Positions 1 to 7,445 are shown, counted from the stretch's first letter. The stretch: DNA of 24,339 nt from Gammaproteobacteria bacterium UBA2168 (GCA_002327525.1 DCWG01000083.1:1-24339); one strand, 5' to 3'. The notes: generated by a model from the sequence alone, not told the origin. Program-made: numbers and translations.

Positions 1-1
1 C

Positions 2-976
2 GAAACGCGAACGATCGACGTGCGTCTTCACAAGGGCATAAACGAAATCGACGTCACACTGCAGCGCAGCGAGGGAGCGCTGACCGTCAACGTCGCACCC
101 GCTGGCGCCGAGGTGACGTTGCGGAGCGACGGCAGGCAGCTTGCCTACGTGCCAGGCATGTATCTGCCGACAGGCGTCGTGGAAGTACGGGTGCGCAAGG
201 CAGGATATCGAACCGTGGTGCGGCAGGTCAGTGTGCGTAGCCAGGGGCACACGCTGAACGTGGTGCTAGAGCGTTTCACGATGCGAGAGGGACAGCTAAT
301 TCGAGATCCTCTGGCGACGGGCGGTGAAGCGCCCGAGGTGATCGTGGTGGATGCCGGCACGATGCAGCCCGGCGGTCCTGCGGGCATAGGCGAGGTGCAG
401 AGCAGCATCGTGATTGATCAACCGTTCGCCGTCAGCGTTACGGAGGTCACCGTCGGGATGTATCGACGCTACGCGCAGGCCACGGGCGTGGCTGTGCCCG
501 AGGTCAAGGGCATGGACAGCGACGCGCACCCTATCGCCGACATCTCCTGGCGGGAAGCGTCGGCTTACGTCGAATGGCTGACGCGACAGGCCGGTCACGT
601 GTATAGGTTGCCGACCGATGACGAGTGGATCTATGTCGCCTGGCGTGGCCGGCGCGATGTATCGTTGTGTCAGCTCGGCAACATCGCAGATCAGAGTCTT
701 AAGAAAGTTTTTCGTCAGTGGCGGACGGTGGATTGTGATGACGGCCATACCCGCGGTGCGCCGGTTGGCTCGTACCAGCCCAATGCCCTGGGCGTGTACG
801 ACATGGTGGGTAACGTCTCTGAATGGATGGCGGATTGCGGGCGGGGAGGCTGTGTGAGTCACGTTGTGCGTGGCAGTGCCTGGGATTCCGCCGGAGAGGA
901 ACTCGAGCTCGGTTATCGCGACAGCTTCGATCGTGCGGGCGACACCCGCGGTATACGGCTGATCCGCGAACTGTAG
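2..976 (+). CDS. PEGA-domain / formylglycine-generating-enzyme-like (SUMF1) protein, 5' partial
   Basis: The reading frame is open from base 2, so the gene starts upstream; the GTG at 20 is only an internal in-frame codon. The first ~80 residues are a beta-rich PEGA-type segment (APAGAEVTL..., then VRKAGYRTVVRQVSV), usually an extracytoplasmic or surface domain. From about residue 100 to the end is an FGE-sulfatase/SUMF1 fold. Its landmarks are SVTEVTVGMYRRYAQATG, ISWREASAYVEWL, YRLPTDDEWIYVAWRG, GVYDMVGNVSEWMADC, VVRGSAWD and the terminal GIRLIREL. In most bacterial relatives with PEGA domains this fold is not a true sulfatase activator; it is an accessory domain often tied to signalling or kinase proteins. 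The missing N-terminus could hold a kinase or other effector domain. Family assignment is firm, function is not. It ends 18 nt before the stop of the convergent small gene. Confidence 0.85.
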   Translation, partial: ETRTIDVRLHKGINEIDVTLQRSEGALTVNVAPAGAEVTLRSDGRQLAYVPGMYLPTGVVEVRVRKAGYRTVVRQVSVRSQGHTLNVVLERFTMREGQLIRDPLATGGEAPEVIVVDAGTMQPGGPAGIGEVQSSIVIDQPFAVSVTEVTVGMYRRYAQATGVAVPEVKGMDSDAHPIADISWREASAYVEWLTRQAGHVYRLPTDDEWIYVAWRGRRDVSLCQLGNIADQSLKKVFRQWRTVDCDDGHTRGAPVGSYQPNALGVYDMVGNVSEWMADCGRGGCVSHVVRGSAWDSAGEELELGYRDSFDRAGDTRGIRLIREL

Positions 977-994
977 TCAGCGTGGCAGCTCGGG

Positions 995-1327
995 TCAGAA
1001 GCGCCGCGTGAAACGTACCCCGTCCTTGGACAGGCTGACCTGTTCACGGTCCTGCTGCCAGACCAGTGTGAGGCCGGAGTCTTCTCCCTTCTGATGTCCG
1101 AAGAACCAGTTCTCGGAGACTTGCCAGCCGGTGACTCGGGTTTCGTGGTCCAGCCGGTATTTCTCGACGCCGAGCCGGTATTCCTCCTCCATTTGCAGCG
1201 TGCTCATGGTGAAGTCCTGAAAAGAGCCTGGAGCAGCGGGCAGCACGATTTCGTCTGCGACAGCCGCGCTCCAGACGCCTAGAAAGATAGCGCCGAGCAG
1301 AATCGAACTGTTGGTCATGTACCGCAT
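995..1327 (-). CDS. small exported hypothetical protein (110 aa)
   Basis: I do not recognise the family. The chosen start is the ATG at 1327, giving MRYMTNSSILLGAIFLGVWS. A good AGGAGAA ribosome site lies just upstream, whereas the upstream GTG at 1363 adds a charged, non-signal-like stretch. The N-terminus is a clear signal peptide: a short polar start, a hydrophobic core ILLGAIFLGVWSAAV and an AVA-DE cleavage-like site near residue 24. The mature part is about 85 residues, polar, with many Glu, Gln and Arg, aromatic residues (GWQVSENWFFGHQKG) and no cysteine. It looks like a small beta-rich periplasmic protein. It is monocistronic and convergent with the preceding gene. The AT-rich 1420-1480 segment lies about 100 bp upstream and may hold its promoter. 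Confidence 0.65.
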   Translation of the reverse strand: MRYMTNSSILLGAIFLGVWSAAVADEIVLPAAPGSFQDFTMSTLQMEEEYRLGVEKYRLDHETRVTGWQVSENWFFGHQKGEDSGLTLVWQQDREQVSLSKDGVRFTRRF

Positions 1328-1363
1328 GGAAGGTTCTCCTGCATGACGGTTCGTACACACCAC

Positions 1364-1554
1364 TATGGCAGGTCAGCATGCGGCCATTTCGCAGGGAAAG
1401 TGGAGCGAGGTGGAGAGATTCTTTAGAAAGAAAACTATATAACTATATGATATTTAAGTTAATAATGTCTATGTAATAGCAGTTTTCGGGACGCTGCTTG
1501 TAATCCTCGACGTGCAACCGACAATAGGTGCCTTCGAAATTTCGAGTGGACATC
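1364..1554. other. AT-rich divergent intergenic region
   Basis: This non-coding stretch lies between the minus-strand small exported gene and the plus-strand thiolase. Positions 1421-1480 are strikingly AT-rich compared with the GC-rich surroundings. They contain a perfect 8-bp tandem repeat AACTATAT at 1433-1440 and 1441-1448, followed by TAATAAT-like sequence around 1460. It is the natural place for divergent promoters, but I cannot fix a -35/-10 pair with correct spacing. Confidence 0.4.
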
Positions 1555-2724
1555 ATGCAGGACGTATATATCGTCGAGGCGGCGCGCAGCGCCATTGGCA
1601 AGCGCGGCAAAAGACTGGCGGGACTGATGCCGGCGGATCTGCTGGGTGCGGTGCAACAAGGAGCGCTCGAGCGAAGCGGTATACCGGCGGACAAAGTCGG
1701 ACAGCTCATCGGTGGCTGTGTTTCGCAGATCAACGAGCAATCGTTCAATATTGCGCGCATCGCATGGCTCTCCCAGGGGCTGCCCGAAGAAGTGGCGGCC
1801 ACGACGGTGGACTCGCAATGCGGCTCCAGCCAGCAGGCGACCTCACTCGCAGCTGCGATGGTGGGATCCGGCATGGAGGATGTCGTGATGGCATGCGGCG
1901 TCGAAATGATGAGTCGTGTACCGCTTGGTTCCAACATGGCCGGGGGCGTGCCGATGGGCGAGAGCTACATGTCACATTATCAGCCCACCAGCCAGTTTCA
2001 GGGTGCGGCGATGATCGCCGAGGAGTATCAGATCACGCGAGCCGACACGGATGCCTTCGGGCTCAGAAGCCAGGAGCGCGCTATCCAGGCATGGGAAGAG
2101 GGGCGCTTCGGCCGCGAGATCGTGCCGGTAGAAGCGCCCATTCTCGACGATGAGGGCAATCCTACCGGTGAGACCCGCATGATCGATCGCGACGAAGGCC
2201 TGCGCGCCACCAGCCTCGAGGCGCTGGCCGGTCTGCAACCGGTGCCGGGGCAGGAGATTCACACCGCGGGGTCGAGTTCGCAGGTCTCCGACGGTGCCGC
2301 GGTGGTGATCGTTGCATCTCACAGCGCGGTCGAGGAGTTGAATCTCAAACCCCGGGCGAAAATAGTTGCCAGCACGCTGGTGGGCGTCGATCCCGTGACT
2401 ATGCTCAAAGGGCCGATTCCGGCCAGCCGCAAGGTGCTCGATCAGGCCGGTCTGGACATCGAGGACATTGCCGTGTTCGAGGTCAACGAGGCATTCGCCT
2501 CGGTGGTTCTGGCCTGGGAGAAGGAGCTGAATCCAGACCCGGCCCGTGTCAACCCGAACGGCGGGGCCATCGCGCTTGGCCATCCCACTGGTTCCACGGG
2601 CGCACGTCTGATTACCAGCGCGCTGCATGAACTGGAACGCTCCGGGGGACGATACGCGCTCATCGCCATGTGTTGTGGAGGCGGTCTTGGAACCGGCACT
2701 ATCATCGAGCGCCTGGATGGCTGA
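1555..2724 (+). CDS. thiolase family protein (acetyl-CoA C-acyltransferase)
   Basis: This is a 389-residue thiolase, the usual family length. It catalyses thiolytic cleavage of 3-ketoacyl-CoA or the reverse condensation, in the cytoplasm. Start choice: ATG at 1555 (MQDVYIVEAARSAIGKR) matches the family N-terminus; an in-frame GTG at 1528 would add nine residues. Both catalytic cysteines and the histidine are visible: C89 in DSQCGSSQQA, H343 in GHPTGSTGAR and C373 in the CCGGG motif. NEAFAS is also present. The CGSSQQ form of the nucleophile motif is common among thiolases of fatty-acid, branched or steroid side-chain degradation rather than classical FadA, so the substrate is open. There is no fadB-like partner beside it. 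A perfect stem-loop follows 15 nt after the stop. Confidence 0.92.
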   Translation: MQDVYIVEAARSAIGKRGKRLAGLMPADLLGAVQQGALERSGIPADKVGQLIGGCVSQINEQSFNIARIAWLSQGLPEEVAATTVDSQCGSSQQATSLAAAMVGSGMEDVVMACGVEMMSRVPLGSNMAGGVPMGESYMSHYQPTSQFQGAAMIAEEYQITRADTDAFGLRSQERAIQAWEEGRFGREIVPVEAPILDDEGNPTGETRMIDRDEGLRATSLEALAGLQPVPGQEIHTAGSSSQVSDGAAVVIVASHSAVEELNLKPRAKIVASTLVGVDPVTMLKGPIPASRKVLDQAGLDIEDIAVFEVNEAFASVVLAWEKELNPDPARVNPNGGAIALGHPTGSTGARLITSALHELERSGGRYALIAMCCGGGLGTGTIIERLDG

Positions 2725-2739
2725 TAGATGCTGCTCGAG

Positions 2740-2760
2740 ATTCCCCGCATGGCGGGGAAT
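2740..2760. terminator. bidirectional terminator-like hairpin between convergent genes
   Basis: A perfect inverted repeat has 9-bp arms ATTCCCCGC / GCGGGGAAT around a 3-nt ATG loop. It sits exactly in the 38-nt gap between the convergent thiolase and VOC genes. There is no strong T-tract on either side, so intrinsic termination is likely but not certain. Position and symmetry suit a shared bidirectional terminator. Confidence 0.65.
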
Positions 2761-2762
2761 CC

Positions 2763-3110
2763 TCAGAGTTGCTGATTGAACTCGATCATGTTGCCGCTGG
2801 GATCGTGGGTGAACGCCTGCACGCAGATTCCGGCGATTTCGTTTGGGCGGCTGACCTTCACACCCGCTGCCTCGAGTTTTTGCGAAACGCCCGCGAGGTC
2901 GTCTACGCGAAATGCGAAATGCTGCTCCTTGAGAGGTGTCCCGGAATCGATACCGATGAGGTGCACCTCCTGGTCACCCGAGCGTAGCCAGGCGCCGGGG
3001 AATCCGAAATCTGGCCGTTCGAGGAGTTCCAGCTCGAGAATGTCGACGTAGAAATCACGCGCGGCATTGACGTCGCTGACGTTGATGGAAACGTGGTGAA
3101 TGCCCTTCAA
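2763..3110 (-). CDS. VOC superfamily (glyoxalase/bleomycin resistance/dioxygenase-type) protein
   Basis: This 115-residue single VOC module has the paired beta-alpha-beta-beta-beta pattern. It opens with KGIHHVSINVSDVNAARDFY and ends with DPSGNMIEFNQQL. The usual metal ligands are retained: a His at position 5-6, H64 in EQHFAFRV and E110 in NMIEF, with E48 or H50 as a possible fourth. Members bind a divalent metal and act as lyases, isomerases, dioxygenases or drug-binding proteins, so the substrate cannot be read here. The start is a TTG at 3110; an in-frame CTG two codons upstream lies nearer the AGGGGAGAG ribosome site, so the exact start is uncertain. The gene is monocistronic. Confidence 0.85.
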   Translation of the reverse strand: MKGIHHVSINVSDVNAARDFYVDILELELLERPDFGFPGAWLRSGDQEVHLIGIDSGTPLKEQHFAFRVDDLAGVSQKLEAAGVKVSRPNEIAGICVQAFTHDPSGNMIEFNQQL

Positions 3111-3274
3111 GTTCAGATCCGTTCTCTCCCCTGGCTGTCTGCTCCGTACGAACTCGCCTTACTCATCTCTGTCCGGAATGAATGACGACCGAGCATACTC
3201 CACTCGTCGCGCAATTTGGCATTGCAATGCGTCACAAGGTACCCCACTATCCGCACCGTGTCGGGCAACGCAAT

Positions 3275-3322
3275 AAGGAGGTGATCGTGTATCTATTCGT
3301 AGTGGGAGCATCGGTCGCCTGA
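3275..3322 (+). other. orphan minigene: perfect Shine-Dalgarno plus 11-codon hydrophobic peptide
   Basis: Positions 3275-3286 read AAGGAGGTGATC, the full complement of the conserved 3' end of 16S rRNA. The sequence runs straight into GTG TAT CTA TTC..., encoding MYLFVVGASVA and then TGA at 3320-3322. A GTG at 3281 inside the SD is also in frame. The peptide is hydrophobic. Nothing on the plus strand follows except a hairpin at 3340-3369, since the next gene runs toward it. It could be a leader peptide, a ribosome-binding decoy, the start of a lost gene, or chance. Confidence 0.3.
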
Positions 3323-3339
3323 TCGGCGCTCTTGACTCC

Positions 3340-3369
3340 GTCAGGGTCGGTTTTGCTACCGGCCCTGAC
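3340..3369. terminator. 11-bp stem-loop, probable terminator of the minus-strand phosphatase gene
   Basis: The arms GTCAGGGTCGG (3340-3350) and CCGGCCCTGAC (3359-3369) pair over 11 bp with one G-T wobble, around an 8-nt loop TTTTGCTA. It lies 32 nt beyond the stop of the minus-strand histidine phosphatase gene and 18 nt beyond the orphan minigene stop. No clear T-run follows on either strand, so factor-independent termination is plausible but unproven. Confidence 0.5.
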
Positions 3370-3400
3370 TTCATACGTCAACTCCCGCCGACCTTCTTCC

Positions 3401-4138
3401 TCAACGTTCTTCTCCATCCCCCAGAATCTCGCTGATGCGCAGTACAGAACTCTCCATGTTGGTGAGTACGATGCCCGACTTGTTGAGGTTGTAGCCGGTT
3501 AGATTCACGGCCCGGATCAGATGGCGAACCGCTCCTCCCGGCTCATCACAGTCGACGTCGATGATATTGATGCAGGCGTTGTCCTGCTCGATCGCGACGT
3601 CGCCTTGCCAGGGCAGGTGCAGGATGTGGTTGAAGATGAGACTGTTCACGCCGCCGTGCGCAACCAGCAGGAGCGTGTTCCAGGAGGTGTCCGCGACGAT
3701 GGCGTCGAAAGCGGGCGTTACCCGGGCTTCGAAATCGGCAAAAAGCTCGCCGCCCAGGAAGCGTGCGTCAGGTTCGGTGGCGTCAGCCCAGGGATTGACC
3801 ATGTGGCGTAACCAGTTGGCCATGCCGTGATCCTCGTCTTCGGGCAGCTGCGAGCCGCCCTGAATCTCGATTAGATCCGGCTGCTGTTCCAGCAGCGGTG
3901 TCTCACGCCCGGCGAGCACGATGGTGGCGGTCTCGACGGTACGGCGAAGTCCGGAACATACAGCGCGGTCGAATTCCACATTCGCGAGTATCGCCGACTG
4001 CTTACGCGCCTGAACGCGTCCGGCGCGGGTGAGTGCTACATTGTTGGGATCGTCTGTCACGGTGCCGTCGTCGGCCACGTAGGCTGCTTCTGCATGGCGC
4101 AGCAGATAGATGCGGCGCCGATCTGGCATTTTGAACAT
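3401..4138 (-). CDS. histidine phosphatase family protein (phosphoglycerate mutase-like)
   Basis: This 245-residue protein of the histidine phosphatase branch carries out phosphoryl transfer through a phospho-histidine. The RHG-type motif reads YLLRHAEAA, with R14 and H15; H15 is the expected phospho-acceptor. R65 in CSGLRRTVET, E131 in GGELFADFEARV and H161 in LLVAHGGVN complete the active site. The cognate substrate varies widely in the family (sugar phosphates, cobalamin intermediates, nucleotides), so none is assigned. The start ATG at 4138 is 12 nt after the stop of the upstream thioesterase-like gene, and its AGGA site overlaps that stop region, so the two form an operon. A second in-frame ATG at 4129 is possible. 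A hairpin follows the gene. Confidence 0.88.
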   Translation of the reverse strand: MFKMPDRRRIYLLRHAEAAYVADDGTVTDDPNNVALTRAGRVQARKQSAILANVEFDRAVCSGLRRTVETATIVLAGRETPLLEQQPDLIEIQGGSQLPEDEDHGMANWLRHMVNPWADATEPDARFLGGELFADFEARVTPAFDAIVADTSWNTLLLVAHGGVNSLIFNHILHLPWQGDVAIEQDNACINIIDVDCDEPGGAVRHLIRAVNLTGYNLNKSGIVLTNMESSVLRISEILGDGEER

Positions 4139-4150
4139 ATCCTCGGTCCT

Positions 4151-5011
4151 TCAGAATTGGCTGTCTGGTGAGATCAGGAGTTGCGCCATTCTTGCACGTC
4201 GCGATTCGGAAATGGGTGCCGACCTGCGGGTTTGCAGGTCCATGGCGATGGTCAGCGCCTGCGCGCTGGCGGCGCACTCTCCGGAGGATTCGTTGATCAG
4301 CAGATGAGAGAGCGTCATGGTCTTGTTGCCGATGTCGACGATCCCGGACAGGTGAGTGAATGCATCCCCACAGCACAATGGCGCGTGCAGATCGAGCCGG
4401 TATTCGAGGACGGCGCCGCCTTGTTCGCCGCGCTCGTGAGCCGCTGCATCCCGGGGCGGGTTGATTTGACTCCACAGGTTCGGCATACCGTCAGAGATAC
4501 GGCCTACGTAGGCAGCGTATTCGAGTGTGGCGTCGGATCGGCATTCGTGCGCATGAATGACCCCGCGTCCGACGGTTAGGTAACCAGCGGCGCTCGCCCG
4601 CGATGATTCGACCGGCTGCGGTGGCTCGATCAGACCGCGAGGTGCGGCGATTGCCGGTAAGTTACCGCCTGCGGGAAGCCGTGTGCTTTCGTCCAGGCGC
4701 GTAGTGTATGTGGCGAGCAGGCGATCAAAAGCGATATTGGTCATCACCGTGAGCATCTCTGGTTGGCCGTCCGCGTTGACCACTGGTGCTGCATCGATAC
4801 GCAATGGGGTGGCCACGCGCGCTTCTGCCAGATAGCGCATGTGTTGCGAACGGATGTGGCCGTCGCGAATGCCGAGGTCGTCCAGCGCGAGGCGTAATGC
4901 ATCATTCATCTTGGCGGCGTAGAAACGCACGTTAAGATGGTCGTTTTCGTCACACTCCCAGCGGTTTACGCTGGTCCATGTCGTGGGGTGCAGAGTCAGT
5001 GAATCGTCCAT
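4151..5011 (-). CDS. acyl-CoA thioesterase-like protein (tandem hot-dog fold)
   Basis: The protein is about 286 residues with two predicted hot-dog domains. The first opens with TSVNRWECDENDHLNVRFYA, resembling the 4-hydroxybenzoyl-CoA thioesterase type signature (D...H.N...Y), and continues to ATYTTRLDES. The second half (AAYVGRISDG..., LEYRLDLHAPLCCGDAF, DIGNKTMTLSHLLIN) repeats the hot-dog pattern of a wet-edge strand followed by a thioesterase-like core. It probably hydrolyses acyl-CoA or is a related dehydratase-like protein; the substrate is unknown. Start: ATG at 5011 (MDDSLTL) is preferred, because the longer frame to 5104 adds an uncharacteristic Cys-rich leader. It is the first gene of a pair with the histidine phosphatase and is divergent from glpQ. 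Confidence 0.75.
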   Translation of the reverse strand: MDDSLTLHPTTWTSVNRWECDENDHLNVRFYAAKMNDALRLALDDLGIRDGHIRSQHMRYLAEARVATPLRIDAAPVVNADGQPEMLTVMTNIAFDRLLATYTTRLDESTRLPAGGNLPAIAAPRGLIEPPQPVESSRASAAGYLTVGRGVIHAHECRSDATLEYAAYVGRISDGMPNLWSQINPPRDAAAHERGEQGGAVLEYRLDLHAPLCCGDAFTHLSGIVDIGNKTMTLSHLLINESSGECAASAQALTIAMDLQTRRSAPISESRRARMAQLLISPDSQF

Positions 5012-6369
5012 GGTATCTCGGCCTTGAAGCGAAGCGCATTCTAGCAGCATGCACCGACACACCTGTTGCCCGCGCTCCGATTGTGTGTGCAGCATTGTTA
5101 ACATCGCTTCTGTTCGGCATGATCGCCACCGGGGCCGCGGGCGAGCGCCCCATCGTCATCGCCCATCGCGGCGCGTCCGGGTATCTCCCGGAGCACACGC
5201 TGGAAGCTTACGAGCTGGCCATTCGTCAAGGCGCAGACTTTATCGAACCCGATCTGGTGCTGACGGCGGACGGCGTTCTCGTGTGTCGGCACGAAAACGT
5301 CCTGGCGAGCGTCGAGATCGACCAGGATGGTGCGCCGTTACGGGATGGCCGGGGCAATCCCGTCGTTGCGGAGGCGACCACAGATGTTGCTGAACGTGCG
5401 GAGTTCCGCGAACGTCTGACCACCAAGCGCATACGCGGACGTATGGTGACGGGCTGGTTCAGCGAAGACTTCACTCTTGCTGAGATCAGACGGCTCAGAG
5501 CGCGCGAGCGAATGCCCCGAATTCGTCCGGAGAGTGCGTCGCACGATGGCCGATACGGGATCGCGACGTTCGATGAAGTGATCGAACTGGTACGACGCTG
5601 GGGTGCATCGGGTCGGAAGGTCGGCGTGTACCCGGAGACCAAGGCGCCCACTTACTTCCTGCATACGGGGCGTACACTGTCCGGGCGGCCGATAGGCCTC
5701 GACATCACCGCAACGCTGGCAGAGAGGCTGTCGGCCCTTGCTTTCACGGACCCGCGGCGCGTATTCATCCAATCCTTCGAGGTAGCGAATCTGGTGGCGT
5801 TGAAACGGCGTCACATGCCGCATTTCGGCTTCGAGGTGCCGCTCGTGCAATTGCTCGGAGATCTGCGGGGCGGAGCAGGCCCCACGCCGTTTCGCACACC
5901 CCCTGACATCGTCCATCACCTGCGCGAGCATAGTGACCTGGACGCCATTTACGGCGACCTGGCCCGCGAACTCGATATTGCTGCGGGCGCCACGTATGGC
6001 GATCTGGTAACCGCACAGGGGCTGGAGCTCTTGAAGCGGTATTACGCCGCGGGGATCGGACCCAACAAGGACTTTGTGTTGCGCAGGTCAGCATCGAAGG
6101 AGGGTTTGCGTCTGACCGGCGAAGTGGCGCCATTCGTGGCGAGTGCCTTGCGAGAAGGATTGTTGATACATCCGTACACGCTGCGTCGGGAGAGCGCGTT
6201 TGAGAGTCTGGACGAGCGGGGTGCGCGCTTGAGTTCCCACGCCGAGGCGTTACGTCTGTTCGCGGCCGGTGTGCACGGTGTGTTTACCGATCAGCCGGAT
6301 CATACGCTCGCAGCCTTGAGAGATTATCAGTCATCCAGGGTGCGACAGTACGAAATCAGATCGCGGTGA
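4978..6369 (+). CDS. glpQ: glycerophosphodiester phosphodiesterase, GlpQ type (periplasmic)
   Basis: The enzyme hydrolyses deacylated phospholipids (glycerophosphodiesters) to glycerol-3-phosphate and an alcohol. Recognition is from [16 protein letters not shown], nearly identical to E. coli GlpQ. In the long-start numbering the catalytic residues are H63, R64, E90 and D92 (FIEPDLV) and H105. Further matches are [23 protein letters not shown] and GVFTDQPD. A hydrophobic segment [19 protein letters not shown] before the mature part looks like a signal peptide. Start is ambiguous: ATG 4978, GTG 4999 or GTG 5083. The first two overlap the divergent thioesterase gene; GTG 5083 leaves 71 bp for promoters and a compact signal peptide, but its ribosome site is weak. 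It is about 100 residues longer than E. coli GlpQ, with an insert around [18 protein letters not shown]. Its 3' end overlaps the SDR pseudogene by 14 bp. Confidence 0.9.
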   Translation: MSWGAESVNRPWYLGLEAKRILAACTDTPVARAPIVCAALLTSLLFGMIATGAAGERPIVIAHRGASGYLPEHTLEAYELAIRQGADFIEPDLVLTADGVLVCRHENVLASVEIDQDGAPLRDGRGNPVVAEATTDVAERAEFRERLTTKRIRGRMVTGWFSEDFTLAEIRRLRARERMPRIRPESASHDGRYGIATFDEVIELVRRWGASGRKVGVYPETKAPTYFLHTGRTLSGRPIGLDITATLAERLSALAFTDPRRVFIQSFEVANLVALKRRHMPHFGFEVPLVQLLGDLRGGAGPTPFRTPPDIVHHLREHSDLDAIYGDLARELDIAAGATYGDLVTAQGLELLKRYYAAGIGPNKDFVLRRSASKEGLRLTGEVAPFVASALREGLLIHPYTLRRESAFESLDERGARLSSHAEALRLFAAGVHGVFTDQPDHTLAALRDYQSSRVRQYEIRSR

Positions 6370-6642
6370 GGCCACCATCGACGTAAAGGGCGTTGCCGGT
6401 GATGAATGAGGCGTTGCTGGAAAAGAGGAAGGCAACAGCACCGGCCAACTCCCGGGGATCGGCGGTACGATTGATGGGCAGGCGAAACTGCGAACGCGGC
6501 AAGCGCTCGGCTTCCTCGCGCCGGTCCTCCCTCACGTGTATTCCAAGGTTGTCTTAATGGGACCCGGACACACGCACACGGCGCGAATACCGATGCCGCC
6601 GCCAGTGACGACGATGACCTGATCGGCGAGGCGTGCACTCAT
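6356..6642 (-). pseudogene. short-chain dehydrogenase/reductase pseudogene (internal deletion plus frameshift)
   Basis: The N-terminal piece reads [33 protein letters not shown] and then hits TGA at 6532-6534. The start of the NAD(P)-binding TGxxxGIG loop is joined directly to the late (N)AVCPGPI motif. The catalytic Ser-Tyr-Lys region and most of the Rossmann fold, roughly 150 codons of a usual ~250, are absent. Downstream, a different frame continues the family C-terminus: [18 protein letters not shown], then [16 protein letters not shown] and a stop at 6356-6358. Adding one A in the AAGACAACC tract near 6549 restores frame and gives the expected [18 protein letters not shown]. The start ATG overlaps the stop of the upstream hydrolase gene (ATGA), so it was the second gene of that operon. 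It cannot encode a working SDR. Confidence 0.88.
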
Positions 6643-7445
6643 GTCCGTTCTCCGCTTCCGGAATCGTTCAGCGCATTGCACAATGAGGTGATCGCGCTCG
6701 CGACTTCTACGGGACGCTCACGCACCACGAAGTGCCCGGCGTCGTCAAAGAACACCAGGCGCGAATCTGCGAGTGTGCGCTGCAGATTCTCGGCATTCTC
6801 CGGCGTGCCGTTTTTGTCCTGACGGCCATAGAGCAGCAGAGCCGGGCCCGGCCAGAGACCCCAGTAGCCAGGTGACGGACAGGCCCGCGCATCCCAGCGA
6901 GCGGACCTGTTGGGGGGTGTGTCCCAGAGCAGATCCGCGATGGCGTTGAATGTATGAGGCTCGCGTGTGGAAAAACCGTCTGCACAGAAGGCATCCTCCA
7001 GAGCCCTGGACCACGTTTCACGGTCGCGTTCTCGGGCGGCGTCACGCATCCTGGAAGTCACATCCGGGTCCAGAGCCGCTGGTAACTGCCCGCCGGTTGC
7101 GCAAATGACCAGTGCCCGTACCCTATGGGGGTAGTCGCGCGCAAACAGCTGCGCAACACGTCCACCCCAGGCATGTCCGATGACGACTGCCTCGTCTAAG
7201 CGGAGATGATCCAGCAGCGATGCCGCATCTGCGGCTACATCGGCGAGCGTGAACGATCCCTCGTAGCTCGTAGCGCCTGCATTTCGCTGATCGAAACGCA
7301 CTATGGTGAAGTGCTCCGAGAGCATTTCGACAACGGGATCCCAGAACTCCAGTGGCAACGTGGCGCCATTGAACAACAGCAGCGCGGGTTCGCCGCTGCC
7401 GTCGATGCGATAGTTCAGATCGATTCGGTGCCTGATGGCCAGCAT
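6639..7445 (-). CDS. alpha/beta hydrolase fold protein with Ser-to-Ala nucleophile
   Basis: This 268-residue alpha/beta hydrolase starts at ATG 7445 behind a GGAGG site 8 nt upstream; a longer frame to 7532 is not preferred. The order is canonical: oxyanion region LLLFNGATLPLEFWDPVV, IVRFDQRNAG, nucleophile elbow VVIGHAWGGRVAQLFA, acid D210 in YGRQDKNG, and H238 in FDDAGHFVV. The elbow should read G-x-S-x-G, but residue 92 is Ala (codon GCC, + strand 7170-7172), one base change from TCC. Without the nucleophile, ordinary ester, lactone or haloalkane hydrolysis is not expected; the protein may be dead, a binding protein, or use another chemistry. It is translationally coupled to the broken SDR downstream, suggesting a decaying two-gene degradative operon. 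Confidence 0.85.
   Translation of the reverse strand: MLAIRHRIDLNYRIDGSGEPALLLFNGATLPLEFWDPVVEMLSEHFTIVRFDQRNAGATSYEGSFTLADVAADAASLLDHLRLDEAVVIGHAWGGRVAQLFARDYPHRVRALVICATGGQLPAALDPDVTSRMRDAARERDRETWSRALEDAFCADGFSTREPHTFNAIADLLWDTPPNRSARWDARACPSPGYWGLWPGPALLLYGRQDKNGTPENAENLQRTLADSRLVFFDDAGHFVVRERPVEVASAITSLCNALNDSGSGERT

Larger units (their letters stand above)
3111..3400. other. 290-bp intergenic region with orphan minigene and hairpin
   Basis: No full gene is supported here. The region contains a 12-base perfect Shine-Dalgarno sequence in front of an 11-codon reading frame, and a strong hairpin, both listed separately. A 71-codon minus-strand frame over 3159-3374 has no family resemblance and lies across the hairpin, so I do not call it. 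Confidence 0.5.

Noticed and set aside
3272..3286. Fragment of a 16S rRNA gene (minus strand matches the conserved 3' end)
   Set aside because: The match stops at about 13 nt; flanking bases do not resemble 16S rRNA. It is better read as a Shine-Dalgarno sequence on the plus strand.
3159..3374. 71-codon minus-strand frame in the gap between the phosphatase and VOC genes
   Set aside because: No ribosome site fit or family resemblance, and it runs through the hairpin at 3340-3369; composition looks like chance.
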